A stretch of 64,000 bases of DNA. It comes from CBDCYS01 sp965226245. Its GTDB lineage: Bacteria > Acidobacteriota > Terriglobia > Bryobacterales > UBA6623. Position 1 is the first letter of the stretch. Every line of letters begins with the position of its first letter. Positions 25,049 through 34,420 of the stretch are shown here, piece after piece. The stretch lies in assembly GCA_965226245.1 (NCBI GenBank), contig CBDDCL010000015.1, forward strand, positions 2,046,001 to 2,110,000, in the 5' to 3' direction. Position numbers and translations under genes: made by a program. The notes beneath the pieces were generated by a model. The model saw nothing but the letters and a program-made list of their open reading frames with translations, was not told the DNA's origin and did not search any database.

Positions 25049-27715
25049 CTAGCCGATATCGAAGTGCTCGCGGTGCAGCGAGACGTCGCTGCGGACAAGA
25101 ACGTGCCCTCGCAAGATCTGCTCGATCTCTTGAAGATAGTTGTTGTCACGGGACTTCAGCTTACGGGCAACTTCCTGGTTGACACGCAGTGTGATGTCCT
25201 TCTGTGGCTCTTTTGAGGTGGCCATTTTTCTGGCTTCGCTCAAGACTTCCTGAATCACGGTTTGCACTGACTTCACGGTGGCGGAGCCGTGACAATAGGG
25301 ACACGGCGTGCAGAGCGCCCGCTCCAGAGACTGCTTGACACGCTTGCGGGTGATGGCGACCAGGCCGAATTCGTTGAAGGGCAGAAACTTGGACGGGGCC
25401 ATGTCCGCTCTCAAATCTTTCTCGAGCGCGGCCAATACTTGTTGCCGGTTCGAGCGGTCTTCCATGTCGATGAAATCGACGACAATGATGCCGCCAAGAT
25501 CGCGAATCCGAAGCTGGCGGACAATCTCTTTGACGGCTTCCAGATTGGTATTGACGATCGTATCTTCCAGCCGGTCGGACTTGCCGACGTACTTGCCCGT
25601 GTTGACATCAATGGCAACCAGCGCTTCGGTCTGATTGATGACGATGTAGCCCCCGGATTTCAGCCACACCTTGGGGCGCAAGGCCTTGGCCAGCTCCGCC
25701 GTAATGTTGAACTGATCGAACATCGGCTTGCTTCGGGTGTAGAGTTTGACGCCCTTGAGCAAATCGGGCTGGAAGCGTTCCACAAACCGCAGGATTCGCT
25801 CATATTCCTCTTCTCCGTCCACCCAGATGGTCTTGAAGTCATCTCCAACCCGGTCTCGCAGAACTCGCTCGACAACGTCGTCGTCATGGTGCAGCAGGGC
25901 CGGCGCGGGACTGCTTTCGGACCGATCGCGAATGTCGAGCCACTGGTTGTAAAGGAACAGCATGTCTCCGCGAACGTCTTCTTCGCTGACTCCCTCGCCC
26001 GCTGTTCGCACGATAAAACCGCCCGGCATGCCGGTGCGGTGCGTCTGAACGATCTTTCGCAAGCGAACGCGTTCCTTGTCGGAGGAAATCTTCCTGGATA
26101 CACCGATGTGATCCACCGTCGGCATGTAGACCAGAAAGCGGCCCGGCAAGGCAATATGCGAGGTGATGCGGGCGCCTTTTCTGCCGAGGGGTTCTTTGGC
26201 GATCTGGACCAGAACCTCCTGACCTTTCGCGAGCAGATCGGTAATCTTTCGACCCGCGCCTCCGTGGCTTGTACCTGATTCGGTTGCCGGAGTGGCGTCC
26301 GTGGAGGATTCTCTTTCAGGCTGTTCCCTTTGACGTTGCGAACGCCGCCGGCCGCGCCGGCCGCGGCGGTGAACGTAGCCCGACGACCCGGAACGTCCCT
26401 GGACGCCTGCTTCGCTGGGAGAACGGCCGTTGTCAGCAGAGTCATCGGCCTCCGCAGCGTCCTCCGGCGGCTGGGAATCGTCCGAGCCGTCGGGCGCTGC
26501 TACGCCGTTGCCGTTGACCGAGCCCGAAGCTTCGCCTTCGCCAGAGCCCTGATCCTCGTCTGAATCGGGTATGGGGAGGCCGGGATACGCCGGGAAGGCA
26601 TGCCGCCCGCCGTCAGATTCAAAGGGCTGGGGCGGTTTTTCCGGTTCGCCGGGCCCCGCCGCTGCTGTAACCTCGGCGGGTTCCTCGTGGGAAGGCGATG
26701 CGGTTGTCCGAGACTCGGGGTCTTCGGCCCCCGGAGCGAAATGGCCGGTTTCCGTATCGTTTGCCGCGGTGGCAAGTGATGTTTCCTCCTCCGCCGGCTC
26801 GTCGCGAGCGTCCCCGGACCCATCGGTTTCCTCGGGTTCGTGCCCGGCCTCCGCGACCAGCGGTTCGTCGGCTCCCGCGTTCTGTTCCAGCTCGGGGGGA
26901 GCCGGGGATTCTCCCTGCTCCGCATCGGTGGTGTCAGTCACTGAGCCGGCGACAAGGGTTCGTTCGTTTGACTCCGGCGAAACACTGGGTGCGGCATCGA
27001 GGTCTTGCGTCTCGTTGCCGCTGGTGATTGTGGCGGCTTCTGTGATTGTCGCGGCTTCTGGATGATCTTTGCTTTCTGGCCGAGACTCGATCGCACCCGG
27101 ATCCGAGACATCGCTGTATTTCGCCAATGACTCGCCGGGGAGCACGACGAACCCGGATTCCGCCGCGAGGTCCGGGTCTGAAGCCTCGTCCGAGGCTTTC
27201 TTTTCCCGCGAAATGTCTACGGCGGATTGCTCTTCCGTCCCGACGCCGGCGTACTTGGCAGCCGGGAAACCCGAGCCTCGCCCCCGGCGGCGCCTCGACC
27301 GGCGGCCCCGCTTGTCCCGCCTTCCCGGCTTGCTCTCGTCCGCACGGGCTCGGCTCTCTTGTACCGAACCGTCCTCCTGAGCGGAAGCCCCAGCGGCGGC
27401 CGCCGGCGCCGGCTCAGGAGGCTCCTGGGGTTCCCGGTCGCGCCCCGCGGCGGGGACTGCCGAAACCTGGTCGAACTCTTCATCACTTTCATCGAAGAAG
27501 TCCGACACGTAGAGAAAGGCGTCTCTGTCGAGCCCGATATTGACAAACGCCGACTGCATCCCCGGCAGGACTCGAGTAACGCGTCCTTTGTAGACGCTGC
27601 CGGCCAGGGCGTGCTGGGACTCGTTTTCGATGTGAAGTTCAACAAGCTGGTCCTGCTCCAGGATGGCCAGCCGGGTTTCGTGCGGTGACGAATGGACTAT
27701 GAGCTCTTTCGACAC
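25049..27715 (-). CDS. rng: Ribonuclease E/G with a long acidic insertion
   Basis: An 888-residue protein. Residues 1-75 hold the start of the RNase E/G family (MSKELIVHSSPHETRLAILE) and the first part of the S1 domain (GSVYKGRVTRVLPGMQSAFV, DAFLYVSDFFDE). Residues about 76-487 are a low-complexity, acidic, proline- and serine-rich segment. From KITDLLAKGQEVLVQIAKEP onward the S1 domain resumes and the catalytic part follows: VAIDVNTGKYVGK and IIVVDFIDMED carry the magnesium-binding aspartates, and CTPCPYCHG the zinc-link cysteines. It cleaves single-stranded RNA in mRNA decay and rRNA processing. The next gene upstream on this strand is mreB-rodA's cluster, 365 bp away. Confidence 0.93.
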   Translation of the reverse strand: MSKELIVHSSPHETRLAILEQDQLVELHIENESQHALAGSVYKGRVTRVLPGMQSAFVNIGLDRDAFLYVSDFFDESDEEFDQVSAVPAAGRDREPQEPPEPAPAAAAGASAQEDGSVQESRARADESKPGRRDKRGRRSRRRRGRGSGFPAAKYAGVGTEEQSAVDISREKKASDEASDPDLAAESGFVVLPGESLAKYSDVSDPGAIESRPESKDHPEAATITEAATITSGNETQDLDAAPSVSPESNERTLVAGSVTDTTDAEQGESPAPPELEQNAGADEPLVAEAGHEPEETDGSGDARDEPAEEETSLATAANDTETGHFAPGAEDPESRTTASPSHEEPAEVTAAAGPGEPEKPPQPFESDGGRHAFPAYPGLPIPDSDEDQGSGEGEASGSVNGNGVAAPDGSDDSQPPEDAAEADDSADNGRSPSEAGVQGRSGSSGYVHRRGRRGRRRSQRQREQPERESSTDATPATESGTSHGGAGRKITDLLAKGQEVLVQIAKEPLGRKGARITSHIALPGRFLVYMPTVDHIGVSRKISSDKERVRLRKIVQTHRTGMPGGFIVRTAGEGVSEEDVRGDMLFLYNQWLDIRDRSESSPAPALLHHDDDVVERVLRDRVGDDFKTIWVDGEEEYERILRFVERFQPDLLKGVKLYTRSKPMFDQFNITAELAKALRPKVWLKSGGYIVINQTEALVAIDVNTGKYVGKSDRLEDTIVNTNLEAVKEIVRQLRIRDLGGIIVVDFIDMEDRSNRQQVLAALEKDLRADMAPSKFLPFNEFGLVAITRKRVKQSLERALCTPCPYCHGSATVKSVQTVIQEVLSEARKMATSKEPQKDITLRVNQEVARKLKSRDNNYLQEIEQILRGHVLVRSDVSLHREHFDIG

Positions 27716-28080
27716 GGAATTCCTCCGTTGGGGAGGAGCGTCTGAGAGCTGGTCGTGCGGATCAGTTGCCGGTTCAGTCGTTCGGTTCCAGCGAAGCGGC
27801 CTCTCGCGCGTGATCGAAATGTGCGAAGCGATGTCTCAAATCAATCTCGGACGACTTGCACGTGCGCAAGCTTCAAAAAATCTTTTGGCCGGCCGCCAAG
27901 CGGAGCGCGCGCGTAAAGTTGCGCTCAACGCTTCGGAGCCGAAGGACGACCCTCCGCTCCAGCGGTCTCAGGGCGTACGTCCTTCCCTTCTACTCTCGGT
28001 ATTCTCAATCGAGCCCGGCAAAAATCGCCCGGACCCGCAAATCAGACTTAGCGGGCATCCAGCCCGCCGTCAAGAAACCA
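27716..28080. other. Gap between rodA and the RNase E/G gene
   Basis: This 365-bp gap lies downstream of rodA and upstream of the RNase E/G gene (both minus strand). It probably contains the RNase gene promoter and leader. Long leaders that the enzyme itself cleaves are known for RNase E in other bacteria; nothing here proves that. No other gene was recognised. Confidence 0.35.
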
Positions 28081-29172
28081 TCAGTTGGTGAACCGCCGAA
28101 GCCGGACGTTATTCACCAGGCCCAGCAGCATAAACGTAGCCAGCAGGTTCGACCCTCCGTAGCTCATCAAGGGCAACGGGAGGCCGGTGACCGGCATTCG
28201 TCCGATGACCATACCGATGTTTACCAGCAAATGAAACAACAGCAGCGCGCCGACGCCCATACAGATGTACATCCCCGCACTGTCCGCCGAGGTTCGGGCG
28301 TTTCCGACGATCTTCATCAATATCGCGAAGTACAATGTCAGGACCAGAGTGACCCCGACAAAACCTGTCTCCTCGGCGTAGGCGGAAAAAATAAAATCCG
28401 TATGCGGAACCGGCAGGAACCTCAGCTGCGTTTGCGACCCCCGCGAAAATCCGGAGCCCCAAACGCCGCCCGCGCCCACGGCAATCTTTGACTGGATCGG
28501 CTGATAGCCTGAACCACGCGGATCCCGTTCCGGATCCATGAAGGTGATCAGCCGCTCCTTCTGATAAGGCTCCAGATACTGCCACGCTAGCGGCAGCATC
28601 AGAGCGCCTGCCAGCGCCAAAACCAGCACGTATTTCCAGCGCAAACCCGCAACGAACACACCCATGAACAGAATCGGCGCGTAACTGAGGGCCGTACTCA
28701 AATCCGGCTGCCTCGCAACCAGAAACATGGGTACCGCGAACAAACCCGCGATCTTCAGCAGATTCTTGACCGAAACACGCTCTGGATGCAGCTCCGAAAA
28801 AAACCTTGCCATCAACAATACTAGCACCACTTTCACGAACTCCGACACCTGCAGCGTCGCACCTCCAGGCATGGGAAGCCAGCGCCGCGCGCCTCCAATG
28901 ACCTCGCCTAGAACCATGATCAGCAGCAACAGAGCCACGGCGATAACGTAAAAGGCCGGAGCATGGTGGATCAAAATGTTGTAGTCAATAGCGGAGAAGA
29001 CCCACAGCATTATCAGGCCCAGGCCGATCCACATCATCTGCTTGAGGTGCGCCTCCTGCCAGGGTGTATTGCGTGTTGCGCTGTAAATTTCCAGCAAGCC
29101 GAGAATCGTGATCGCCATCGTGATCCCGAGAAGGGCCCAGTCGACATCACGAGCCGAGTAGTGCCGGATCAA
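28081..29172 (-). CDS. rodA: Rod-shape SEDS glycosyltransferase RodA
   Basis: The 363-residue polytopic protein matches the SEDS family: GITMAITILGLLEIYSA, LGEVIGGARRWLPMPGGATL, LQVSEFVKVVLVLLMARFF, ARQPDLSTALSYAPI with the catalytic aspartate region, KIAVGAGGVWGSGFSRGSQ, FLPVPHTDFIFSAYAEE, and the final MPVTGLPLPLMSYGGSNL. RodA polymerises lipid II into peptidoglycan during elongation, working with PBP2. The gene overlaps the PBP2 gene by 4 bp and is the last gene of the mreB-mreC-mreD-mrdA-rodA cluster. Confidence 0.97.
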   Translation of the reverse strand: MIRHYSARDVDWALLGITMAITILGLLEIYSATRNTPWQEAHLKQMMWIGLGLIMLWVFSAIDYNILIHHAPAFYVIAVALLLLIMVLGEVIGGARRWLPMPGGATLQVSEFVKVVLVLLMARFFSELHPERVSVKNLLKIAGLFAVPMFLVARQPDLSTALSYAPILFMGVFVAGLRWKYVLVLALAGALMLPLAWQYLEPYQKERLITFMDPERDPRGSGYQPIQSKIAVGAGGVWGSGFSRGSQTQLRFLPVPHTDFIFSAYAEETGFVGVTLVLTLYFAILMKIVGNARTSADSAGMYICMGVGALLLFHLLVNIGMVIGRMPVTGLPLPLMSYGGSNLLATFMLLGLVNNVRLRRFTN

Positions 29173-31055
29173 GGTCCGTCCCTCCCCGGCGCCGGCGCCG
29201 AAAAGTTGCTGGCTGTCTGTTCGGGCGTGGATGTGCTTTTCCGCTGGCTCCAGCGCGTCCGCTGCTTCTTGTCGAAGTAGGCCTTGATGACATCCCGCAC
29301 AATCGGGGCGGCGATGGAGCCATGTTCACCGTGTTCGTGGAGCGCTACGACGACAATCTCGGGGGCCTCGCAGGGTGCAAACCCGACGAACCAAGCGTTG
29401 TCCTTCGAAGCTTCCTCATCGTGGTCTTTTGCGTATTGCCTTGATACCACCTGAGCCGTCCCCGTCTTGCCGCAGACGTCATAGCCCGGGATTCTGGAGC
29501 GCACTCCCGTACCGGCTTCGTTGACGACACCCCATAACCCCCTGACGATTTCCCGGACAGCGCTTGGGTCCAGCTCGGCACGCCGGGGCGCGGGCGGCTG
29601 GAAATCTTGACGTATCGATTGCATTTCGTCGTGAGGAACCAAGTGCGGCTGATGCCATTCACCGCCCAGCGCCAGTCCCCCCATTGCCGAAGCGATCTGC
29701 AAAGGCGTGGTGGTAAGCGCTCCCTGTCCGATGGCGACCGAAATCGTCTCGCCGGCGTACCACTTTTCGCGGAAGAACCGTAGTTTCCAGCCCGTCGAGG
29801 GCACCGTTCCGTCTTCTTCATGAGGCAGGTCAATCCCTGTGGGCTCACCGAAACCGACCAGCATGGAAGTCTCCGCAATGGAATCGATTCCCAGACGGTT
29901 CCCCAGCGTATAGAAATAAACGTCGCAAGACTGCACGAGCGCGTCATGAAGCGTGACACGGCCGTGGCCGCCCTTCTTGTGGCAGCGGAAGTAGCGTCCA
30001 TAGAAAGACGCTCCCCCTTTACAGACAACACTAAAATCCTTGTCCACTAACGGATTGCGGGCGGCGGCCAACGCCACGATCGGTTTGAATATCGACCCCG
30101 GCGCCAATTGCGCCTGAATCGGCCGATTCAGCATTGGCTTTTGGGGGTCGTTTACGAGTTGCCGCCAGTCTTCCAAGCTAATACCGCCAACGAACTTGTT
30201 GGGAAGGTAATTAGGCCTGCTCACCAGTGCCAGAACGTCGCCGTTTCCGGGATCGAGGGCAACCACCGCACCTGTCTTGCCTTCCATCGCCAGCTCCGAG
30301 ACCACTTGCAAGTCGAGGTCGATCGTCAAGCGTATGCCGCGGCCCGGTTTGGCCTCGACGTTTCCCCTGACTTCCCGCTCCCGGCCCAGGCTATCGACTA
30401 CCACGACCCGCCGGCCGTCCGTCCCGCTCAAGACGTCGTTGTACTGGCGTTCGATGCCAGCCTTGCCGACCTCGGCCCCCGGTTCGTAGAGTGCGAACTC
30501 AAGCTGCTCGAGTTCGGCATCGCTGATTTCACCAACGTAGCCAACAACGTGCGAAGCCAAACCGTCTTTGGGATACAGCCGCTTTTGGGAGCGGATCAGC
30601 TCCAGCTCCGGGAACTCCGCGCGGTGGGACTCCACGAACGCAACGTCGCCCGGGGCCAGATTTTCTTTCAGAATGACCGCTTGGTACTCAGGCGCATTCG
30701 ACGTGCGCAGCCGCCGAAGCTGAGTGTGCAACTGCTCGTAGGGAATATTCAATCCCTCGGCGATCAACGGGAGGTTTTCTGCCCGCATGGCGGCTCGCGA
30801 AAGAAGAACTTTGAATGTCGGACTGTTATCGACCAGAATTCGGCCGTCGCGGTCCATGATTTTGCCCCGCGGAGCTAGCAGCGGGAGTGATTTGATCCGG
30901 TTTCTTTCGGCACGGGCAGCGTAAACATCAGGACTCTGCACTTGCAACTGCCAGAAACCCGACAGCAGCAAAAGGCAAACAGCCGCCGAGACGAACTGAA
31001 AGGCCCCAACCTGCAAGTGCCCGGGTTTCCTCCTGCTGTTGGAGTGAAGGTTCAC
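29169..31055 (-). CDS. mrdA: Penicillin-binding protein 2 (elongation transpeptidase)
   Basis: The 628-residue protein has one N-terminal membrane anchor (FQFVSAAVCLLLLSGFWQL), a pedestal domain with RGKIMDRDGRILVDN, and the transpeptidase domain. The three active-site motifs are visible: SxxK in APGSIFKPIVALAA, SxN-type in ALVQSCDVYFYTLGN, and KTGTAQVV. YPKDGLASHVVGYVGEI is the usual pedestal motif. It cross-links new peptidoglycan beside RodA. The C-terminus extends about 40 residues beyond the domain. It overlaps mreD and rodA by 4 bp each, indicating a tightly coupled operon. Confidence 0.97.
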   Translation of the reverse strand: MNLHSNSRRKPGHLQVGAFQFVSAAVCLLLLSGFWQLQVQSPDVYAARAERNRIKSLPLLAPRGKIMDRDGRILVDNSPTFKVLLSRAAMRAENLPLIAEGLNIPYEQLHTQLRRLRTSNAPEYQAVILKENLAPGDVAFVESHRAEFPELELIRSQKRLYPKDGLASHVVGYVGEISDAELEQLEFALYEPGAEVGKAGIERQYNDVLSGTDGRRVVVVDSLGREREVRGNVEAKPGRGIRLTIDLDLQVVSELAMEGKTGAVVALDPGNGDVLALVSRPNYLPNKFVGGISLEDWRQLVNDPQKPMLNRPIQAQLAPGSIFKPIVALAAARNPLVDKDFSVVCKGGASFYGRYFRCHKKGGHGRVTLHDALVQSCDVYFYTLGNRLGIDSIAETSMLVGFGEPTGIDLPHEEDGTVPSTGWKLRFFREKWYAGETISVAIGQGALTTTPLQIASAMGGLALGGEWHQPHLVPHDEMQSIRQDFQPPAPRRAELDPSAVREIVRGLWGVVNEAGTGVRSRIPGYDVCGKTGTAQVVSRQYAKDHDEEASKDNAWFVGFAPCEAPEIVVVALHEHGEHGSIAAPIVRDVIKAYFDKKQRTRWSQRKSTSTPEQTASNFSAPAPGRDGP

Positions 31056-31573
31056 GACGTTCTCTTAAGGCGATCCAGCAAACGGAAAACTGCCAGAGCC
31101 AGCCCGGCATGGGCCGCTGCCAGAATCAACATCAGTACGAGCTGTATCGAGATTTCGTTCCCTAACAACACCGTTTCCACGATCCAGAAGAGAACTTGAT
31201 GAATCAGGAAGAATAACGCGACGAGAACACTTCTGGCGCCCGGATAGTCGACTTCGATGAACAGGCTGGTTGTCCCGGCGAGGTAGCCAATCACCGTCTT
31301 GAGAATACCAAACACTCCCACGGGACCATCCGTCAGGCTGTCTTGTGCCAGCCCGATTGCGGCTCCAATTAACAGGCCAGCGATAACGTTGCGGCGCATC
31401 AGCGCCAGATAAACCACAACCAGCAATGGGAGATCGAGATTGCCAACGAAACCGAAGTATAGGGGGAGGTATACCTGCAAGGCCAGCGCGCTGATCACCG
31501 CTCCGACGGAAACGAGCGGTCCTAAGCTGCCGACATCACGCGCTATGACCGGGCCTCCGGCAGCTTGTATCAC
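31052..31573 (-). CDS. mreD: Rod shape-determining protein MreD
   Basis: A small polytopic membrane protein of about 173 residues with five or so hydrophobic segments: VSVGAVISALALQVYLPLY, LPLLVVVYLALMRRN, GLLIGAAIGLAQDSLTDG, the family hallmark GVFGILKTVIGYLAG, and ALFFLIHQVLFWIVE. I place the start at GTG 31573, 28 bp after the mreC stop; the open frame continues upstream inside mreC but is not protein-like there. An ATG at 31630 overlapping mreC is an alternative. It links the Mre cytoskeleton to the PBP2/RodA machinery. Confidence 0.87.
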   Translation of the reverse strand: MIQAAGGPVIARDVGSLGPLVSVGAVISALALQVYLPLYFGFVGNLDLPLLVVVYLALMRRNVIAGLLIGAAIGLAQDSLTDGPVGVFGILKTVIGYLAGTTSLFIEVDYPGARSVLVALFFLIHQVLFWIVETVLLGNEISIQLVLMLILAAAHAGLALAVFRLLDRLKRTS

Positions 31574-31601
31574 AGGTCTACTCTCATCCCGGGGAACGTC
31601 T

Positions 31602-32924
31602 TCACCGCGGAGCAGCGGCCGGCAGCACATCCCGGACTTCCGTGGACGGCTGCACCGAACTCTGAACCGCCTGAACTGAGGTGCTTGAACCGCTCGCAAT
31701 GGCGTCACCAAGCGAACTTTCGGATGCCGGCCTCGAATCGGCGGGGCGCCCGGCACGGGGCGGCAGTCCGTTACCGGCAATGTCATCTGACGCCCGTTGG
31801 CCGCTAAATCCGGCGGGAGGGATGAGTCCAATATTGAAGTTCGGCGGGGGAGTCCCCGGCTCGCCTTCGCCGAAACGATGCCCCTGGGCCGCTCCGATAG
31901 CGCGATATCGTTCTTTGAGACGGTCGGCGTCGGTCATTGGCGCCGGCCGTTTCCTGCGCGGCCCTTCTCTCGCCGCCGCCGGGCTTTCCTCGCGCGACGG
32001 TTCGAAGTCGTTCCCGCGGAATTCACCTGAGCCCGCCTCGTCCCAGCTGGGCGGAGGAACAGGCATCAGATATTCGGGTGGCTGCGGCCGGGGATTCTCT
32101 GGAATTTCTTCGTGAATGCCGGCTGTTAAGATCAGCACTTCGTCGAGACGATCAAGAGCGGCGAACGGCCGCACGTAGATCTGCTGGAATTCGGTTCCCT
32201 CCTCCAGCCTCGTCACTTCGCCCACTGCCAGTCCCTTGGGGTATATGCGGTCATCTCCGGAGGTGAAAACCTTCTCGCCGACCTCGATGGCGATCTCGTC
32301 GCCGATGTAGTCGATACGGCATTCAAGCGAGCCCGTTCCCTTCATCACGCCGTGGGCCCGTGAACCCTCAAGCACGATTCCGACTCCGGCGTCCGCGTCG
32401 GTAATCAGTCGAACTAGCGAGGCCCCGCCATAGGCGGCCTGCACGTTACCCGCGATGCCGTCGGGCGTTATGACCGGCATACCCGACTTCACACCGTGCC
32501 TTGACCCCTTGTCGAGAAAGATCTCCTTTGAGTTTGGATTCGATCCTCGTCCAATCGCTTCCGCCAGGATGCTTTCCGAAAGAATCTGCTTCTGAAACTC
32601 CGCGAGCTCGGCTTCCCGCCCGAGCCGCGTCAGCGCGCGGCGAAACTCCTGGTTTTCCAGCTTGAGCCGGCTGACTTGTTCGCGAAGCTGCCGGTTCTGC
32701 TCGCTCGTGCCCACGAGCCAGACATATTGCTGCCAGGTAGCGGTGACAAACGAAGAAACAGCGTTCAGTGCTATCTCAATTGGAGTAATGGCGGCGACTG
32801 TCCAGACACGCAAGATCCGAACATCGTCGTTTCTCTTTACTTGATAGCCAAGCAGAATAAATTGAAGAAACAGGACCGCGACAAGCACGGATACATTGCG
32901 ATACCGGGCGAAGAATTCAAGCAC
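31602..32924 (-). CDS. mreC: Rod shape-determining protein MreC with long C-terminal tail
   Basis: Residues 1-270 are a normal MreC: N-terminal membrane segment (VSVLVAVLFLQFILLGYQV), coiled coil (TSEQNRQLREQVSRLKLENQ), and the two beta-barrel domains with IGRGSNPNSKEIFLDKGSRH, GMPVITPDGIAGNV, VRLITDADAGVGIVLEGSR and VFTSGDDRIYPKGLAVGEV. Residues 271-440 form a proline-, serine- and arginine-rich tail that looks disordered and is absent from typical MreC of about 280 residues. MreC sits in the periplasm and organises the elongation complex. The gene follows mreB by 145 bp. Confidence 0.95.
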   Translation of the reverse strand: MLEFFARYRNVSVLVAVLFLQFILLGYQVKRNDDVRILRVWTVAAITPIEIALNAVSSFVTATWQQYVWLVGTSEQNRQLREQVSRLKLENQEFRRALTRLGREAELAEFQKQILSESILAEAIGRGSNPNSKEIFLDKGSRHGVKSGMPVITPDGIAGNVQAAYGGASLVRLITDADAGVGIVLEGSRAHGVMKGTGSLECRIDYIGDEIAIEVGEKVFTSGDDRIYPKGLAVGEVTRLEEGTEFQQIYVRPFAALDRLDEVLILTAGIHEEIPENPRPQPPEYLMPVPPPSWDEAGSGEFRGNDFEPSREESPAAAREGPRRKRPAPMTDADRLKERYRAIGAAQGHRFGEGEPGTPPPNFNIGLIPPAGFSGQRASDDIAGNGLPPRAGRPADSRPASESSLGDAIASGSSTSVQAVQSSVQPSTEVRDVLPAAAPR

Positions 32925-32970
32925 AGTCGCCGCTCCCCTTGATCCGTAGCCGTATGATCCGTAGCCGTAG

Positions 32971-32992
32971 GGACAGGCACTCTTGCCTGTCC
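32971..32992. repeat. Short perfect hairpin between mreB and mreC
   Basis: GGACAGGCA-CTCT-TGCCTGTCC is a perfect 9-bp stem with a 4-nt loop, just upstream of mreC and downstream of mreB. Two direct copies of GATCCGTAGCCGTA precede it (32941-32969). It could attenuate or punctuate the mreB-mreC transcript, or be a REP-type element; there is no U-tract on the minus strand. Confidence 0.6.
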
Positions 32993-33069
32993 AACTGACT
33001 CATCAGAACCGGCAGGCAACAACCAGCGGGCCGGGCTCTCCCGCCTTCCCAACAAACCTCAGCCGACAG

Positions 33070-34095
33070 CTATTCAATCGAAATACGGCGCAGCAACTTA
33101 AAGTCGTTGAGCATGAGGCTGGTCCCGATCACCACCGAGGCCAGCGGGTCTTCCGCAATCGAGACCGGCAATCCGGTCTCTTCCCGAATCCGCAAGTCCA
33201 GGTTTCGTATCAACCCGCCACCACCGGTGAGAACGATTCCCCGGTCACTGATATCCGCGCTTAATTCCGGCGGAGTCCTCTCGAGGGCGACGCGAATGGC
33301 GTTCATGATCGTATTGATGCAATCCGAAAGCGCTTCTCGTATCTCGGTATCATTGACCGTGACAGTTCGCGGTACGCCTTCAATCAAGTTGCGGCCCTTG
33401 ATTTCCATGGTGAGCGGTTTGTCGAGCTTATAGGCCGAGCCGATCTCAATCTTGACCCGCTCGGCGGTGCGCTCGCCGATCAGCAAGTTGTACTTCCTTT
33501 TCAAATAGTTGATGATCGCCTCATCCATCTCATTGCCGGCAACCCGTACCGAACGCGAATAGACGATGCCCGACATCGAGATCACCGCGACGTCGGTCGT
33601 CCCCCCGCCAATGTCCACCACCATGTTGCCGCACGGTTCGGTGATCGGCAGCCCGGAGCCAATCGCCGCTACCATCGCCTGCTCCACCAAATGCACTTCG
33701 CTGGCATGCGCCCGATAGGCGGAGTCTCGAACAGCCCGCTCTTCCACGGGCGTGATCTCGCTGGGAACACCGATCACAATTCGCGGATGAACCAGCATCT
33801 TGCGGTTGTGCGACTTCTGAATAAAATAGGTCAGCATTTTCTCGGTGATCTTGAAGTCCGCGATCACGCCGTCTTTCATCGGACGAATGGCGACGATGTT
33901 GCCGGGCGTCCGCCCGACCATTTCTTTGGCCTCTTTCCCGACGGCTTCCACTTCCCCGGTGCTTGTGTTGATGGCAACGATCGAGGGTTCGTTGACGACA
34001 ATGCCCTTGCCCCGAACCGCCACGAGCGTGTTGGCTGTGCCCAGGTCAATCGCCAGATCTCTGGAGAAGAGGCTAAAAAGCGAGCGGAAATTCAT
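33070..34095 (-). CDS. mreB: Rod shape-determining protein MreB
   Basis: A full-length 341-residue bacterial actin. Phosphate 1 motif DLAIDLGTANTLVAVRGKGI, the VGRTPGNIVAIRPMKDGVIA segment, VHPRIVIGVPSEITPVEERA, VEQAMVAAIGSGLPI, phosphate 2 motif NMVVDIGGGTTDVAVISM, and adenosine motif IVLTGGGGLIRNLD are all present. It forms membrane-bound filaments that position the elongation machinery. The first gene of the mre-mrd cluster; its promoter should lie in the 325-bp gap upstream (34096-34420). Confidence 0.98.
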   Translation of the reverse strand: MNFRSLFSLFSRDLAIDLGTANTLVAVRGKGIVVNEPSIVAINTSTGEVEAVGKEAKEMVGRTPGNIVAIRPMKDGVIADFKITEKMLTYFIQKSHNRKMLVHPRIVIGVPSEITPVEERAVRDSAYRAHASEVHLVEQAMVAAIGSGLPITEPCGNMVVDIGGGTTDVAVISMSGIVYSRSVRVAGNEMDEAIINYLKRKYNLLIGERTAERVKIEIGSAYKLDKPLTMEIKGRNLIEGVPRTVTVNDTEIREALSDCINTIMNAIRVALERTPPELSADISDRGIVLTGGGGLIRNLDLRIREETGLPVSIAEDPLASVVIGTSLMLNDFKLLRRISIE

Positions 34096-34420
34096 ACTTC
34101 AGAAACTGACTCCTAGACTCAGGGCAAGCTGAGTGTCCGTCGAGCTGGGCTTACCCGGCAGGAAGGTTCCCGGTAATGGTGGCTGTCTTGAGAAGGGCCG
34201 ATGACTGATCCTGCCGTTTTCAAACTACCAGTCCAAGCCATTCATATGCAAGCGGTTAAGGTGTTGGGATCGTAAGACAAGGTTGTTTTGGCCGCAATCG
34301 CAACCGCCGCTTTCCGAAAAGCCTTCTTCCAGTCACTAGCCGCGGCAAGCCAGCCTGCCCCTGTGCACAACCACTTACAGTAACGATATAATTTCTCCAG
34401 GCTTACCCAGCCTCTAGAGT
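34096..34420. promoter_or_regulatory. Gap upstream of mreB
   Basis: This stretch lies upstream of mreB (minus strand) and upstream of the kinase stub (plus strand), so it probably held divergent promoters. The AT-rich tract around 34376-34395 (AACGATATAATTTC) could contain a -10 box TATAAT reading toward the kinase stub. I cannot place the mreB promoter with confidence. Confidence 0.4.

Noticed and set aside
26571..27688. Several long plus-strand frames within the RNase E/G gene
   Set aside because: They are antisense shadows of the low-complexity insertion and the N-terminal coding region.
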